DNA of 64,000 nucleotides from CALCKU01 sp964534845 (GTDB taxonomy: Bacteria; Pseudomonadota; Alphaproteobacteria; Caulobacterales; Maricaulaceae). The notes beneath the pieces were generated by a model that saw only the letters and a program-made list of their open reading frames with translations, was not told where the DNA came from and made no database searches. The number at the start of each line of letters is the position of its first letter. Within the stretch, counting starts at the first letter, position 1. Made by a program: the position numbers and the translations under genes. The stretch covers positions 1 to 64,000 of the forward strand of contig CAZHPV010000006.1 in the NCBI GenBank assembly GCA_964534845.1. Direction: 5' to 3'. This document shows, piece by piece, positions 8,942 through 17,377 of this stretch.

Positions 8942-10414
8942 ATGTTAGAGGCGCTTAAAAAGCTTTACCGCAATACACTTTTCAGGCTGACGCTATTAGC
9001 GGCCAGCCTGTTTGTTGTCTCGTCTATTGTCTCGCTAAGCTATGTCTATTACGCCACCGTCGTCTCAGAGCTGCGGCGCGTTGATAATGATATCTTGACT
9101 GAAATAGGCGAGCTGGAAACCCTGTACAAAGAAAAAGGCCCCATTGCCGTGCAGGGAGAGGTCATTTTACGCATGACGTCAGGCGAGGGGCTTTACCTGT
9201 TCAGAGCAGCTAATTTCAACGGCCCGCCCATTCTTTCGGGCAATATTAACGAGTTCCCGGAAGCCGAAAATAAACCGCGTGTAGGCCTGTTGCAAAACCG
9301 CTTTGGCAATGATTACCGGACGGTCGAGTTTGAGCTGACATTTCGCGATAGCGAAGCCTCTGATCTACAGGCGCGCCGCTCACGCGCGATTGCCACACCC
9401 ATGAAAATTGAGGACAAGGTGTCGGGCGTGTTGATTGTGGGGCGCGACGTTGAACCGACAATGCGAAATGCCGAACGCATCCGCACGGCCATTCTGACCT
9501 CCGCTTTATTGGCCCTAGCTTTGGGACTTTTGTCAGGCTGGTATGTTTCGCGGCGTTTCTCTCGCCGTGTTGAGGATTTTAACAGGCTGGCGACAGATGT
9601 GCGGGCGGGACATCTCGACCGCCGCGCACCGCGTAATTATTCCGAGGACGAACTTGATCTTTTGGCCGAACATCTCAACTCCATGTTGGATCATATTGAC
9701 CGCTTAATGAAGGCTATGCGTTATGCGGGTGATAGTATCGCCCATGACTTGCGCTCACCGCTTACGCGCTTGCGCACCCGGCTAGAGAGCGCGGCGTCCG
9801 AGGTGAAAGACCCGAACTCGAGCGATGTGCTGTTTTCAGCTGCTGATGATGCCAGTCAGCTCTTGCGGACATTTGATTCTGTTTTGCGTATTGCCCGTCT
9901 TGAAGCGGGCGAGCGGCGCGAACTTTTAATGGCGGTCGACCCCAAGCCGATATTGGATGATATTGCCGAGCTTTACGAGCCAGCCTGTGATGAGGCCGGA
10001 TTGGAATTTACCGCGAATATTGCGACAGGCACACGTATTCAGGCTGACCGCGGCCTAATCTCCCAAGCCGTCTCCAACCTTGTGGAAAATGCGATTAAAT
10101 ATACGCCCGAAGGCGGCAGGATTGCACTCGCCCTTAGCAAAGGCAAAGCCGGGCGCATTATTATAAGTATCACTGATGACGGGCCGGGTATTCCAGAAGC
10201 GGACCGCCAGCGTGTCAAAGACCGCTTTGTGCGCCTCGACCAGAGCCGGACACTTCCGGGCAGTGGTCTGGGCTTGGCGATGGTCGATGCCATTGCCGAT
10301 CTACATAATGCCAAATTTGAATTATTAGACGGGCTGACCCGCCCTGCCCAAACCGATTGGGCGGGCCTGTCTGCGCGCCTGATCTTCCCGCGCGTTAAGG
10401 CCGGAACGAAATAA
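8942..10414 (+). CDS. Membrane sensor histidine kinase with HAMP domain
   Basis: The 490 residues contain a membrane segment at about 13-37, a periplasmic sensor region to about 175 and a second membrane segment at about 178-202. A HAMP linker follows (SRRFSRRVEDFNRLA onward). Phosphoacceptor H268 lies in SIAHDLRSPL. The ATPase domain has LVENAIKYTPEGG as N box, DDGPGIPE as G1 and GSGLGLAMV as G2. It pairs with the regulator encoded immediately upstream. The periplasmic domain shows no motif I recognise. Confidence 0.9.
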   Translation: MLEALKKLYRNTLFRLTLLAASLFVVSSIVSLSYVYYATVVSELRRVDNDILTEIGELETLYKEKGPIAVQGEVILRMTSGEGLYLFRAANFNGPPILSGNINEFPEAENKPRVGLLQNRFGNDYRTVEFELTFRDSEASDLQARRSRAIATPMKIEDKVSGVLIVGRDVEPTMRNAERIRTAILTSALLALALGLLSGWYVSRRFSRRVEDFNRLATDVRAGHLDRRAPRNYSEDELDLLAEHLNSMLDHIDRLMKAMRYAGDSIAHDLRSPLTRLRTRLESAASEVKDPNSSDVLFSAADDASQLLRTFDSVLRIARLEAGERRELLMAVDPKPILDDIAELYEPACDEAGLEFTANIATGTRIQADRGLISQAVSNLVENAIKYTPEGGRIALALSKGKAGRIIISITDDGPGIPEADRQRVKDRFVRLDQSRTLPGSGLGLAMVDAIADLHNAKFELLDGLTRPAQTDWAGLSARLIFPRVKAGTK

Positions 10415-10459
10415 GGGGTTAGCGGTTGACGCCATTCTAATCATGTGATTTTTTGTCTC

Positions 10460-11224
10460 ATGGATTTTGAAATGCGTGAAGATGCCGCGAATTTTTCGAG
10501 CGGCGCACAAAAGGCGCGGGTTTGGACGGAAGGCTGGGTCTTACGCCAAATGTATTGCCCGTCCTGTGGTGAGCGACCGTTAATGGATTATACTAATAAT
10601 AAACCCGTTGCGGATTTTTATTGCGGCCTCTGCACTGAAGATTTCGAGCTTAAATCCACCAAAGGAAAATTTGGCAAAAAGATTACAGATGGCGCCTACG
10701 CCACTATGATGACCCGCCTGAAAAGTGATAGCGTGCCAAGCCTTATGCTCCTGCGCTATACGGCTAGTGATAAGATGGTGCAGGATTTATCCGTTATTCC
10801 AAAGCAGTTCTTTGTCACAGATTTAATAGAGCGCCGCAAACCTCTCGCCAAGACTGCGCGGCGTGCGGGGTGGGTTGGCTGCAATATCCTGATAAATAAA
10901 GTGCCTAAGGCTGGACGCATTACTCTAGTTGAAAACCGTATCGCGCGGCCCAAAGATAAGGTGCTCGATAAATGGGCCAAGACCGCCTTTTTGCGAAGCA
11001 AAAGCCTTATGCAAAAAGGCTGGGTTTTAGATGTACTGAACTGCGTCGAACATATCGGGCAGACGGAATTTACGCTGGATGACGTTTATAAATTCGAAAA
11101 TTATCTCAGCGAACTTCACCCCGAAAATAATAACGTGAAGCCGAAGATACGGCAACAGTTGCAGGTCTTGCGTGATGCAGGGGTTTTGGAATTTGTGGCG
11201 CGGGGGAAGTATCGGGTGAGGTAG
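10460..11224 (+). CDS. dpnI: DpnI-like methyl-directed (type IIM) restriction endonuclease
   Basis: The 254 residues align, from memory, along the whole length of Streptococcus pneumoniae DpnI, which cuts GATC only when the adenine is N6-methylated. The N-terminal PD-(D/E)xK nuclease has a zinc knuckle (C33, C36, C55, C58) and catalytic D52, E63 and K65 (PVADFYC and FELKSTKG). The family stretches DGAYATMM, TARRAGWVGCN and GWVLDVLNC are present. A C-terminal winged helix (IRQQLQVLRDAG, RGKYR) is the second methyl-DNA reader in DpnI. The ATG at 10460 gives the DpnI length; a GTG at 10445 would add five residues. It follows the kinase gene by 45 bases. No GATC methyltransferase gene is in the window. 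It would destroy incoming Dam-methylated DNA. Confidence 0.9.
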   Translation: MDFEMREDAANFSSGAQKARVWTEGWVLRQMYCPSCGERPLMDYTNNKPVADFYCGLCTEDFELKSTKGKFGKKITDGAYATMMTRLKSDSVPSLMLLRYTASDKMVQDLSVIPKQFFVTDLIERRKPLAKTARRAGWVGCNILINKVPKAGRITLVENRIARPKDKVLDKWAKTAFLRSKSLMQKGWVLDVLNCVEHIGQTEFTLDDVYKFENYLSELHPENNNVKPKIRQQLQVLRDAGVLEFVARGKYRVR

Positions 11225-11242
11225 GGCTACTTTGCCCATTAC

Positions 11243-11266
11243 AAAAAAAACCGCCCCGAGAGGCGG
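11243..11266 (-). terminator. Rho-independent terminator of groESL
   Basis: On the minus strand a 5-bp GC stem (CCGCC/GGCGG, 11251-11266) is followed by eight T residues (11243-11250). It lies about 170 bases beyond the groEL stop and faces the right way to end the groESL transcript. It also separates groEL from the convergent DpnI-like gene. Confidence 0.8.
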
Positions 11267-11299
11267 CTTAAATAATACGGTGAGTTTGGTAGCCGCTGC

Positions 11300-11449
11300 G
11301 GCGAAGGTAAACCTTCGCCTTCGCGGTAGATGGAATTTTCTTGGAACTGGCTAAAATCGATTCACAGGATCGATTTTTCAGCTTTGCTGACCACTCCAAG
11401 TCTCAAAAATACTTCAAGGCATGCTGTAGCCGCAGGCTACATCATGCCT
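11300..11449. repeat. Cluster of inverted repeats at the groEL 3' end
   Basis: Four hairpin-forming repeats follow each other. The first is a perfect 9-bp arm pair GGCGAAGGT/ACCTTCGCC (11300-11319). The second is AAAATCGAT/ATCGATTTT (11353-11377). The third is TCAGC/GCTGA (11379-11391). The fourth is a nested hairpin with GTAGCC/GGCTAC inside GGCATG/CATGCC (about 11419-11449) that includes the groEL stop codon. They may protect the groEL mRNA 3' end or be REP-like elements. Confidence 0.5.
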
Positions 11450-13083
11450 CCCATACCGCCCATGCCGCCCATGCCGCCCATATCAGGCATAGCCGGGGCG
11501 TCTTTCTTCGGCGCTTCCGTCACGGCTGCTTCAGTCGTCAAGATCAGACCGGCAACAGAGGCTGCGTCCAGCAGGGCTGTGCGGACAACTTTAACCGGGT
11601 CGATAATACCCTTTTTGACCATATCGCCATATTTGTCGTTCTGGGCATCATAGCCGTAATTGGCTTTGTTTTCAGCCCAGATATTGCCGACAACAACGGC
11701 GCCTTCAACACCGGCATTATTGGCGATTTGGCGAGCGGGGTAAGCGAGCGCTGATTTAACGATCTCGATACCGGCTTTCTCGTCATCATTGAGGCCTTTG
11801 GCATTGATGAAGCGCGAGGCCCGTAAAAGAGCTGTTCCACCGCCCGGTACAATACCTTCTTCAACGGCGGCGCGTGTCGCATTCAAAGCGTCATCGACAC
11901 GGTCTTTGCGCTCTTTCACTTCGATTTCAGTTGAACCGCCAACCTTGATGACAGCCACACCGCCCGCCAGCTTGGCGAGACGTTCTTGTAGCTTTTCACG
12001 GTCATAATCAGACGAGGTGGCTTCCGCTTGCTGGCGGATTTGTTCCACACGGGCTGTAATGTCTTTTTTCTTGCCAGAGCCGTCGACAATCACTGTGTCA
12101 TCCTTCGTGATGTGGATATGCTTGGCACGTCCCAAATCTTTCAGGCTGACATTTTCAAGCTTGATGCCAAGGTCTTCTGAAATCACCGTACCATTGGTAA
12201 GGATGGCGATGTCTTGCAACATGGCTTTACGACGATCACCAAAACCGGGCGCTTTCACGGCTGCGATTTTCAATCCGCCGCGTAATTTGTTGACAACAAG
12301 TGTCGCCAAAGCTTCGCCTTCAATGTCTTCGGCAATAATCATAAGCGGCTTACCGCTTTGCACAACGCTTTCCAGAATAGGCAGCATTGGCTGGAGGGAT
12401 GTTAGCTTGCCTTCGTTTAGCAGGATGTAAGCATCATCCAGCTCGACGCGCATTTTTTCCGGATCGGTAATGAAATAAGGCGAGAGATAGCCGCGGTCAA
12501 ACTGCATGCCTTCAACGACTTCAAGTTCTGTCTCGGCTGTCTTACCTTCTTCAACAGTAATCACGCCTTCATTGCCGACTCTGCCCATCGCATCGGCGAT
12601 CATGTCACCAATTGAGGCTTCGCCATTAGCCGAAATTGTTCCAACTTGAGCGATTTCAGATGATTTTGAAATTTTCTTGGCTTTGGCCAGAAGGTCACCC
12701 GCGACTTCGGAGGCGGCCTTATCAATGCCGCGCTTAAGGTCCATCGGGTTCATACCAGCGGCGACGCGCTTAAGGCCTTCGCGTACAATTGCTTGTGCGA
12801 GGACTGTGGCTGTTGTTGTACCGTCACCGGCTTTGTCATTCGTCTTTGATGCGACTTCGCGAAGCATCATAGCGCCTAGATTTTGGAACTTGTCTTCAAG
12901 TTCGATTTCTTTGGCGACAGAGACGCCGTCTTTTGTTGTACGCGGTGCACCGAATGATTTCTCGATGACGACATTGCGACCCTTGGGGCCGAGTGTTACT
13001 TTCACTGCATTGGCGAGGATATCTACGCCTTCCAGCATTTTTGAGCGGGCATCTGCCCCGAATTTGACGTCTTTAGCCGCCAT
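11437..13083 (-). CDS. groL: 60-kDa chaperonin GroEL
   Basis: This 548-residue protein is a complete GroEL, the cage subunit that folds cytosolic proteins with GroES and ATP. It shows the N-terminal AAKDVKFG, the ATP-binding GDGTTTATVLAQAI near residue 86, the apical-domain segments, and the C-terminal GGM tail ending MM. It is the second gene of the groES-groEL operon, with a 49-base gap and GGAG close to its ATG. Only one groEL is visible here; alphaproteobacteria may carry others elsewhere. Confidence 0.99.
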   Translation of the reverse strand: MAAKDVKFGADARSKMLEGVDILANAVKVTLGPKGRNVVIEKSFGAPRTTKDGVSVAKEIELEDKFQNLGAMMLREVASKTNDKAGDGTTTATVLAQAIVREGLKRVAAGMNPMDLKRGIDKAASEVAGDLLAKAKKISKSSEIAQVGTISANGEASIGDMIADAMGRVGNEGVITVEEGKTAETELEVVEGMQFDRGYLSPYFITDPEKMRVELDDAYILLNEGKLTSLQPMLPILESVVQSGKPLMIIAEDIEGEALATLVVNKLRGGLKIAAVKAPGFGDRRKAMLQDIAILTNGTVISEDLGIKLENVSLKDLGRAKHIHITKDDTVIVDGSGKKKDITARVEQIRQQAEATSSDYDREKLQERLAKLAGGVAVIKVGGSTEIEVKERKDRVDDALNATRAAVEEGIVPGGGTALLRASRFINAKGLNDDEKAGIEIVKSALAYPARQIANNAGVEGAVVVGNIWAENKANYGYDAQNDKYGDMVKKGIIDPVKVVRTALLDAASVAGLILTTEAAVTEAPKKDAPAMPDMGGMGGMGGMGGMM

Positions 13084-13132
13084 AATAAATCTCCTTTAGA
13101 GAGCTAATTCAAATTAAATGAGAGGGTTTGGC

Positions 13133-13420
13133 TTAGCCAATAATCCCCATAATGTCGGACTCTTTCATGATTAACAGGTCTTTGCCGTCAATCTTGACTT
13201 CAGTGCCGCCCCATTTTCCAAATAGGACTCGGTCGCCTTTTTTAACGTCCAGCTTATTATATGTCCCGTCATCATTGCGGGTACCGGGCCCTACGGCCAC
13301 GATCTTGCCTTCTGAAGGCTTTTCTGTTGCTGTATCAGGAATGATAATCCCGCCAGCTGATTTGGTATCTTCTTTGACGCGTTGCACGACAACACGGTCA
13401 TGTAGAGGACGAAATTTCAT
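13133..13420 (-). CDS. groS: 10-kDa co-chaperonin GroES
   Basis: A 95-residue GroES with the N-terminal MKFRPLHDRVVVQR, the mobile loop region (EDTKSAGGIIIPDTA) that docks on GroEL, and the roof-loop and C-terminal strands. First gene of the groESL operon, preceded by a perfect CIRCE operator, so transcription should be repressed by HrcA and released on heat stress. Confidence 0.99.
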   Translation of the reverse strand: MKFRPLHDRVVVQRVKEDTKSAGGIIIPDTATEKPSEGKIVAVGPGTRNDDGTYNKLDVKKGDRVLFGKWGGTEVKIDGKDLLIMKESDIMGIIG

Positions 13421-13455
13421 AGTCGTAACTCTTCTATTTTAAAGGTTAAAGTCAT

Positions 13456-13482
13456 TTAGCACTCAATAGTATGGAGTGCTAA
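13456..13482. promoter_or_regulatory. CIRCE element (HrcA operator) upstream of groES
   Basis: The exact consensus arms TTAGCACTC (13456-13464) and GAGTGCTAA (13474-13482) are separated by nine bases. This is the HrcA repressor site found before groESL in many bacteria, including alphaproteobacteria. It lies 36 bases upstream of the groES ATG, in the expected 5' leader position. Confidence 0.97.
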
Positions 13483-13489
13483 TAGGAGC

Positions 13490-13518
13490 CATTTAGTGAT
13501 GGGGTAGGGGATGGTCAA
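13490..13518 (-). promoter_or_regulatory. Candidate groESL promoter
   Basis: On the minus strand a TTGACC (-35 like, 13513-13518) is followed after 17 bases by TAAATG (-10 like, 13490-13495), just upstream of CIRCE. The -35 is good and the -10 weak. A heat-shock sigma promoter overlapping the same bases is also possible. Confidence 0.4.
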
Positions 13519-13608
13519 GGGATGAGATTAAATAATTATTCATTTTTTTAAATGTGTCGGCTGTTGGGGACCCTTTTTAGGAAAATACCCCTTTAGGCTG
13601 TTTAACCC

Positions 13609-13631
13609 CGCATATTCTCTCCTAATATGCG
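13609..13631. promoter_or_regulatory. Inverted repeat upstream of the RTX gene
   Basis: Perfect 8-bp arms CGCATATT (13609-13616) and AATATGCG (13624-13631) with a 7-base spacer lie 70 bases before the RTX gene start. Size and position fit a dimeric repressor or activator site; the factor is unknown. Confidence 0.35.
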
Positions 13632-13700
13632 TATGGCCTGACATTTGCGATGTCTGTTTCAAATGTATCAACTCGGTACATAAATTAGCAGGAGTCTTGA

Positions 13701-15710
13701 ATGTTAGGTTTAACAAATAATGTAAATGGCGCCATTGTTGGCTCTAATGATACCGATGATACTTTGATTGGCGGCGGGGAAGATAATGCCTTCTTCGTAG
13801 GCCGTGGAACCGATTTTGTCGATGGTGGCGGGGGAAATGACGTCTTAAATGTAGACGGTGAAGTTATTGAATGGACGTTTACCCAGCTTGCCAATGGCAA
13901 TGTACTTATGACCCATCCGACATGGGGTGCCAATACGCTCGCAAATATCGAATCTATCTTCTTTGCGCGCTCTGGTACAACAATGAGCGTTCAAGATGCT
14001 ATTGATGCGACAGCGGGTCTGCCTGATCAAAGATTGGACAGCGATAATGTGATTAACGGCACAGACGGGGATGATTTTCTGTTTGCGAGTGTTGGTATTC
14101 AAGGCCTTTACGGTGGTGTCGGGAATGATACTTTTGACGGTGATGCCGGTAATTTTAATCAAGTGAATTATGACGGTATCAGATCAGAGTTTTCAATAGT
14201 CGATAATGGCGACGGGTCTATCACTGTGTTTCACCCGATCTGGGGAACAGATACATTGTCTAATATTGATGCCCTTGTCTTTACGGGTCGCGAGCCTGGT
14301 GTAGACGGAGCTGAACAAGGGGCATTTGAGTTCTTGTCGGTAGACGATATCGATTTTGATGACTTTATTCCAGAGCCGGCACCGGAACCCACACCGGAGC
14401 CTACTCCAGAACCGACGCCAGAGCCTACTCCAGAGCCGACACCGGAACCCACTCCAGAGCCGGCACCGGAACCCACTCCAGAGCCGACACCAGAACCCAC
14501 TCCAGAGCCGACTCCTGAACCCACTCCAGAGCCGACTCCTGAACCTACTCCAGAGCCGAATGATGAGGGTGTCACCTCATTTTTCGGGACTGATCAAGAT
14601 GACTTTATTCTTGGTACGAACGGGGACGACAACTTCTTTGGCGGAAACGGCAATGATGACATATCTGGCTTTGCGGGAGAAGATGTGCTGTTTGGCGGAA
14701 CGGGTAATGACATCCTCTTTGGTGACGATGGCGCAGACTCGCTCTTTGGTGAAGACGGCGACGATGCCTTGTTCGGGGGAAGAACTGGTGATTTCTTAAC
14801 TGGCGGTGCCGGCGATGACATTCTCTCAGGTGGTAATGGTTTTGATGATCTCTTTGGTGATAGCGGTAATGACTTCATTGAAGGCGGCAATGGCCAGGAC
14901 TTCCTAAACGGCGGAACGGGTAATGATTTACTACTCGGCGATAGCGGAGCAGATACTCTCTTCGGTGAAGATGGTAATGACACGTTCAACGGCGGTGCAG
15001 GTAATGACTATTTCGTCGGCGGTAACGGCGCAGACACCTTTGTCTTTGACACGGGCTCTGGGTTTAACCGTATCGAGGACTTCCATACGGAACAAGGTGA
15101 TAGACTTGACCTCACCGATTTCGGAATAACCAATTTTGATGACTTAAACCTTGTTGAACAAGACGGTACAGTGTTTGTCTTCTTAGACGAGAACACGTCT
15201 GTTGAGCTAACAGGTGTAACAAGCATTTCAGAACTTGACCAAAGTATTTTGTTCACGGATGGAGCGCCAGTAGAGCCGCCAGCGCCAAGTGACCCAGGAC
15301 CGACAGGTCCGCCGCAATCCGTTCCAGGCACTGAGGCGGCTGACAACTTGATTGGTAGCAACTTAAATGACTTCCTAAACGGCGGTGCTGGTGATGATAC
15401 ACTTGATGGCGGTGCTGGAAATGACATTCTGCTTGGCGGTCAAGGGAATGATCTGTTGATCGGAAATGAAGGTGCGGATGTTTTCGCCTTTGACTCTGAC
15501 TCCGGGTTTAGCCGAATTGCGGATTTTAATCCTGAAGAGGGTGATATCATTGATCTCTTTGGTACTGAACTCGTAGATTTTGCTGATATAAACCTTGTCG
15601 AGGACAATGGGGTTGTCTTTGTCTATATTGATGAGGATACGAGTATCGAGATAACGGGTTTTTCGAGTATAGATCAGCTCAATATTGAAAGTGATTTCTT
15701 TGTCGGGTAA
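13701..15710 (+). CDS. RTX (haemolysin-type calcium-binding repeat) secreted protein
   Basis: This 669-residue acidic protein has no Sec signal. It carries many nine-residue GGxGxDxxx repeats (about 305-445 and 555-600), which fold into calcium-loaded beta-rolls after type I secretion. Residues 1-215 contain two similar beta modules, each with a TH/FHPxWG motif (near 73 and 175). A 63-residue Pro-Glu-Pro-Thr spacer (224-286) follows. Each RTX block ends with a related AD(T/V)F(V/A)FD...F.RI.DF unit. No type I exporter, protease or lipase domain is in the window, so an adhesin or surface-layer role is a guess. Confidence 0.88.
   Translation: MLGLTNNVNGAIVGSNDTDDTLIGGGEDNAFFVGRGTDFVDGGGGNDVLNVDGEVIEWTFTQLANGNVLMTHPTWGANTLANIESIFFARSGTTMSVQDAIDATAGLPDQRLDSDNVINGTDGDDFLFASVGIQGLYGGVGNDTFDGDAGNFNQVNYDGIRSEFSIVDNGDGSITVFHPIWGTDTLSNIDALVFTGREPGVDGAEQGAFEFLSVDDIDFDDFIPEPAPEPTPEPTPEPTPEPTPEPTPEPTPEPAPEPTPEPTPEPTPEPTPEPTPEPTPEPTPEPNDEGVTSFFGTDQDDFILGTNGDDNFFGGNGNDDISGFAGEDVLFGGTGNDILFGDDGADSLFGEDGDDALFGGRTGDFLTGGAGDDILSGGNGFDDLFGDSGNDFIEGGNGQDFLNGGTGNDLLLGDSGADTLFGEDGNDTFNGGAGNDYFVGGNGADTFVFDTGSGFNRIEDFHTEQGDRLDLTDFGITNFDDLNLVEQDGTVFVFLDENTSVELTGVTSISELDQSILFTDGAPVEPPAPSDPGPTGPPQSVPGTEAADNLIGSNLNDFLNGGAGDDTLDGGAGNDILLGGQGNDLLIGNEGADVFAFDSDSGFSRIADFNPEEGDIIDLFGTELVDFADINLVEDNGVVFVYIDEDTSIEITGFSSIDQLNIESDFFVG
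14370..14558 (+). repeat. Tandem 12-bp repeat coding for a Pro-Glu-Pro-Thr spacer
   Basis: 189 bases made of near-identical 12-base units (CCAGAGCCGACA and variants) encode alternating Pro-Glu-Pro-Thr/Ala. The variation is mostly at third positions, so the protein is kept while DNA units drift. Such tracts are prone to length change and form an extended rod between the N-terminal modules and the RTX blocks. Confidence 0.9.
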
Positions 15711-15734
15711 TAAACGTCAATTATAAAATTTGTA

Positions 15735-15763
15735 AGACACTGCTTAGGCAGTGTCTTTTTTTT
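15735..15763 (+). terminator. Rho-independent terminator after the RTX gene
   Basis: A perfect 9-bp stem AGACACTGC/GCAGTGTCT with TTAG loop is followed by a run of seven further T residues, 25 bases beyond the RTX stop. Confidence 0.93.
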
Positions 15764-15910
15764 GTCTGCGTTTAGTAGTTAAGGGGCGATGGGCTCCTCA
15801 ACGAACCCTCTAGTTTTGTATAGGCCGTTTTTAAATATGTCGCTTGCCATAAGGTCAGGATAAGATAGCCTTAGAGATGCGACCCGTAAGGTCTATGAGG
15901 AAACGCCCAA

Positions 15911-17290
15911 GTGCCACAGAAAGATAAACTGGATTTGACACAGGGAAAGGTGTCTTCTCACATATTACGCATGCTCGGCCCGTCCAGTCTGGCAATTGTG
16001 GCACTGCTGTCTGCGGGCATAATTGATACGATTTATCTGGGCCATCTTACCAATCCCGATATACCCAATATGGGAGTCTTAGCCTTAGCCGCTGTCGGCT
16101 TTGCCTATCCGCTAACATTTATCGGTAATAGCGCCAATATTGGGTTGGGCGCGGGAACCTTATCAGCGGTCTCTCGCGCGATTGGGCGCAAAGATATAGA
16201 ACAAGCCAAAAGACGCGGAACAGCGGCCATGATGCTAGCCGTTAGTTTTATGCTGATCATTATCAATGTCATGCTTTTGATTTTGCCAAACTTACTCGAC
16301 CTTTTGGGTGCGAAGGGGCAGATAAAAGAATTGGCACAGAGCTATTTACGTATCACCTTGCCGGGGCTGGTTATTATGTCAATGACAAGCCTGTGCGCCA
16401 ATATATTACGGGCGCGCGGAGAAGCCGCTTTGCCGAGTTCATTTATGATCGTCAATGCGCTGGTGAATATTATCCTCGACCCGCTTCTTATTTTTGGAAT
16501 TGGGCCTTTTCCGCGCTTAGAGGTAGAGGGAGCCGCTTTGGCGACCTTTATCGGATATTGTGCAAGCTCCATTTTCGCTCTTTATGTTGTCTGTTGGCGC
16601 AGGCGGGCCATTGCCTTTTCAGGCATGACATTCGGGTCTATCAAACGGGCGTGGGGCGTTGTTGCCCGTGTGGGATTACCCGCTGCCGGAACGAATATAA
16701 TTGTACCTATCGGCGCAACCATTGCTGTGGCGATCATCGCCCGCTTTTTAACCATAGAAGATGTCGCCGCCTTTACCGTTGCGGGACGCGCCGAAATGCT
16801 TTCCGTTGCCTTGCTTTACGCGCTTTCGGCCTGCATCGGCGCTGTGACAGGACAAAACGGGGGCGCGGGTCTGTCTGGGCGCGTGCGCGATACCTTCAAA
16901 TTCTGCTATTTTATTTGCATAATGTGGGGCACATTTTCCGCGATTGTACTGGCCTTGTTTGCCGGCCCTATCGTTTCGGTGTTTACGGTCGATACATTGG
17001 TTATTTCCAAAGCCAAAGCCTATTTTTATATCGTACCCATAACTGTATTTGCGTATGGGTTTGTCTTTGTCAGCGCTGCAGGCCTGAATGCTCTGGGGCG
17101 TCCGTTATACGGCCTTTGCTACACAATCATAAGGTCGATCATTCTTTATGTCTTATGCATTTATATAGGTGTGCAGCTACACGGTCTGACTGGGGCGTTT
17201 ATCGGGATAGCTTTTGCTAATCTTGTCTCGGGTCTTACGGCCTATCTGTGGACGATGCGCCGCGCGCCCATGAGTGCAAATATTCGTTAG
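15911..17290 (+). CDS. MATE-family multidrug/Na+ efflux transporter
   Basis: The 459-residue protein is an inner-membrane MATE exporter with about 12 hydrophobic helices arranged as two halves. It has the family-typical LGPSSLAIVALLSAGIIDTIYLG start and the ARGEAALPSSFMIVNALVNIILDP segment. These pumps expel cationic drugs or metabolites in exchange for H+ or Na+. The GTG start fits the conserved N-terminus. It stands alone, 148 bases after the RTX terminator, and the substrate is not predictable. Confidence 0.9.
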   Translation: MPQKDKLDLTQGKVSSHILRMLGPSSLAIVALLSAGIIDTIYLGHLTNPDIPNMGVLALAAVGFAYPLTFIGNSANIGLGAGTLSAVSRAIGRKDIEQAKRRGTAAMMLAVSFMLIIINVMLLILPNLLDLLGAKGQIKELAQSYLRITLPGLVIMSMTSLCANILRARGEAALPSSFMIVNALVNIILDPLLIFGIGPFPRLEVEGAALATFIGYCASSIFALYVVCWRRRAIAFSGMTFGSIKRAWGVVARVGLPAAGTNIIVPIGATIAVAIIARFLTIEDVAAFTVAGRAEMLSVALLYALSACIGAVTGQNGGAGLSGRVRDTFKFCYFICIMWGTFSAIVLALFAGPIVSVFTVDTLVISKAKAYFYIVPITVFAYGFVFVSAAGLNALGRPLYGLCYTIIRSIILYVLCIYIGVQLHGLTGAFIGIAFANLVSGLTAYLWTMRRAPMSANIR

Positions 17291-17377
17291 TCCTTGATTG
17301 TTATTGATGGGTGCCGAGTTTACGCCGTTTCAAGCTATGTCTTGAGCTATCATCTCATACTCGGTAAGTCTTAGGCT

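Noticed and set aside
10445..11224. Complete restriction-modification system
   Set aside because: Only the methyl-dependent nuclease is present; neighbours are a kinase and groEL, and such nucleases need no partner methylase.
12017..12430. Plus-strand open frames across groEL
   Set aside because: They are shadows of the groEL coding strand with no ribosome sites or recognisable domains.
14370..14558. Repeat tract considered as a CRISPR array
   Set aside because: Units are contiguous 12-base coding repeats without spacers, inside an open frame.
14231..14575. Antisense open frame coding for Gly-Ser-Gly-Val repeats
   Set aside because: It is the reverse reading of the Pro-Glu-Pro-Thr codons of the RTX gene; no start signal or independent evidence.
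16393..17220. 275-codon overlapping frame inside the MATE gene
   Set aside because: Cys/Arg-rich composition typical of an out-of-frame reading; the MATE frame is clearly the real gene.
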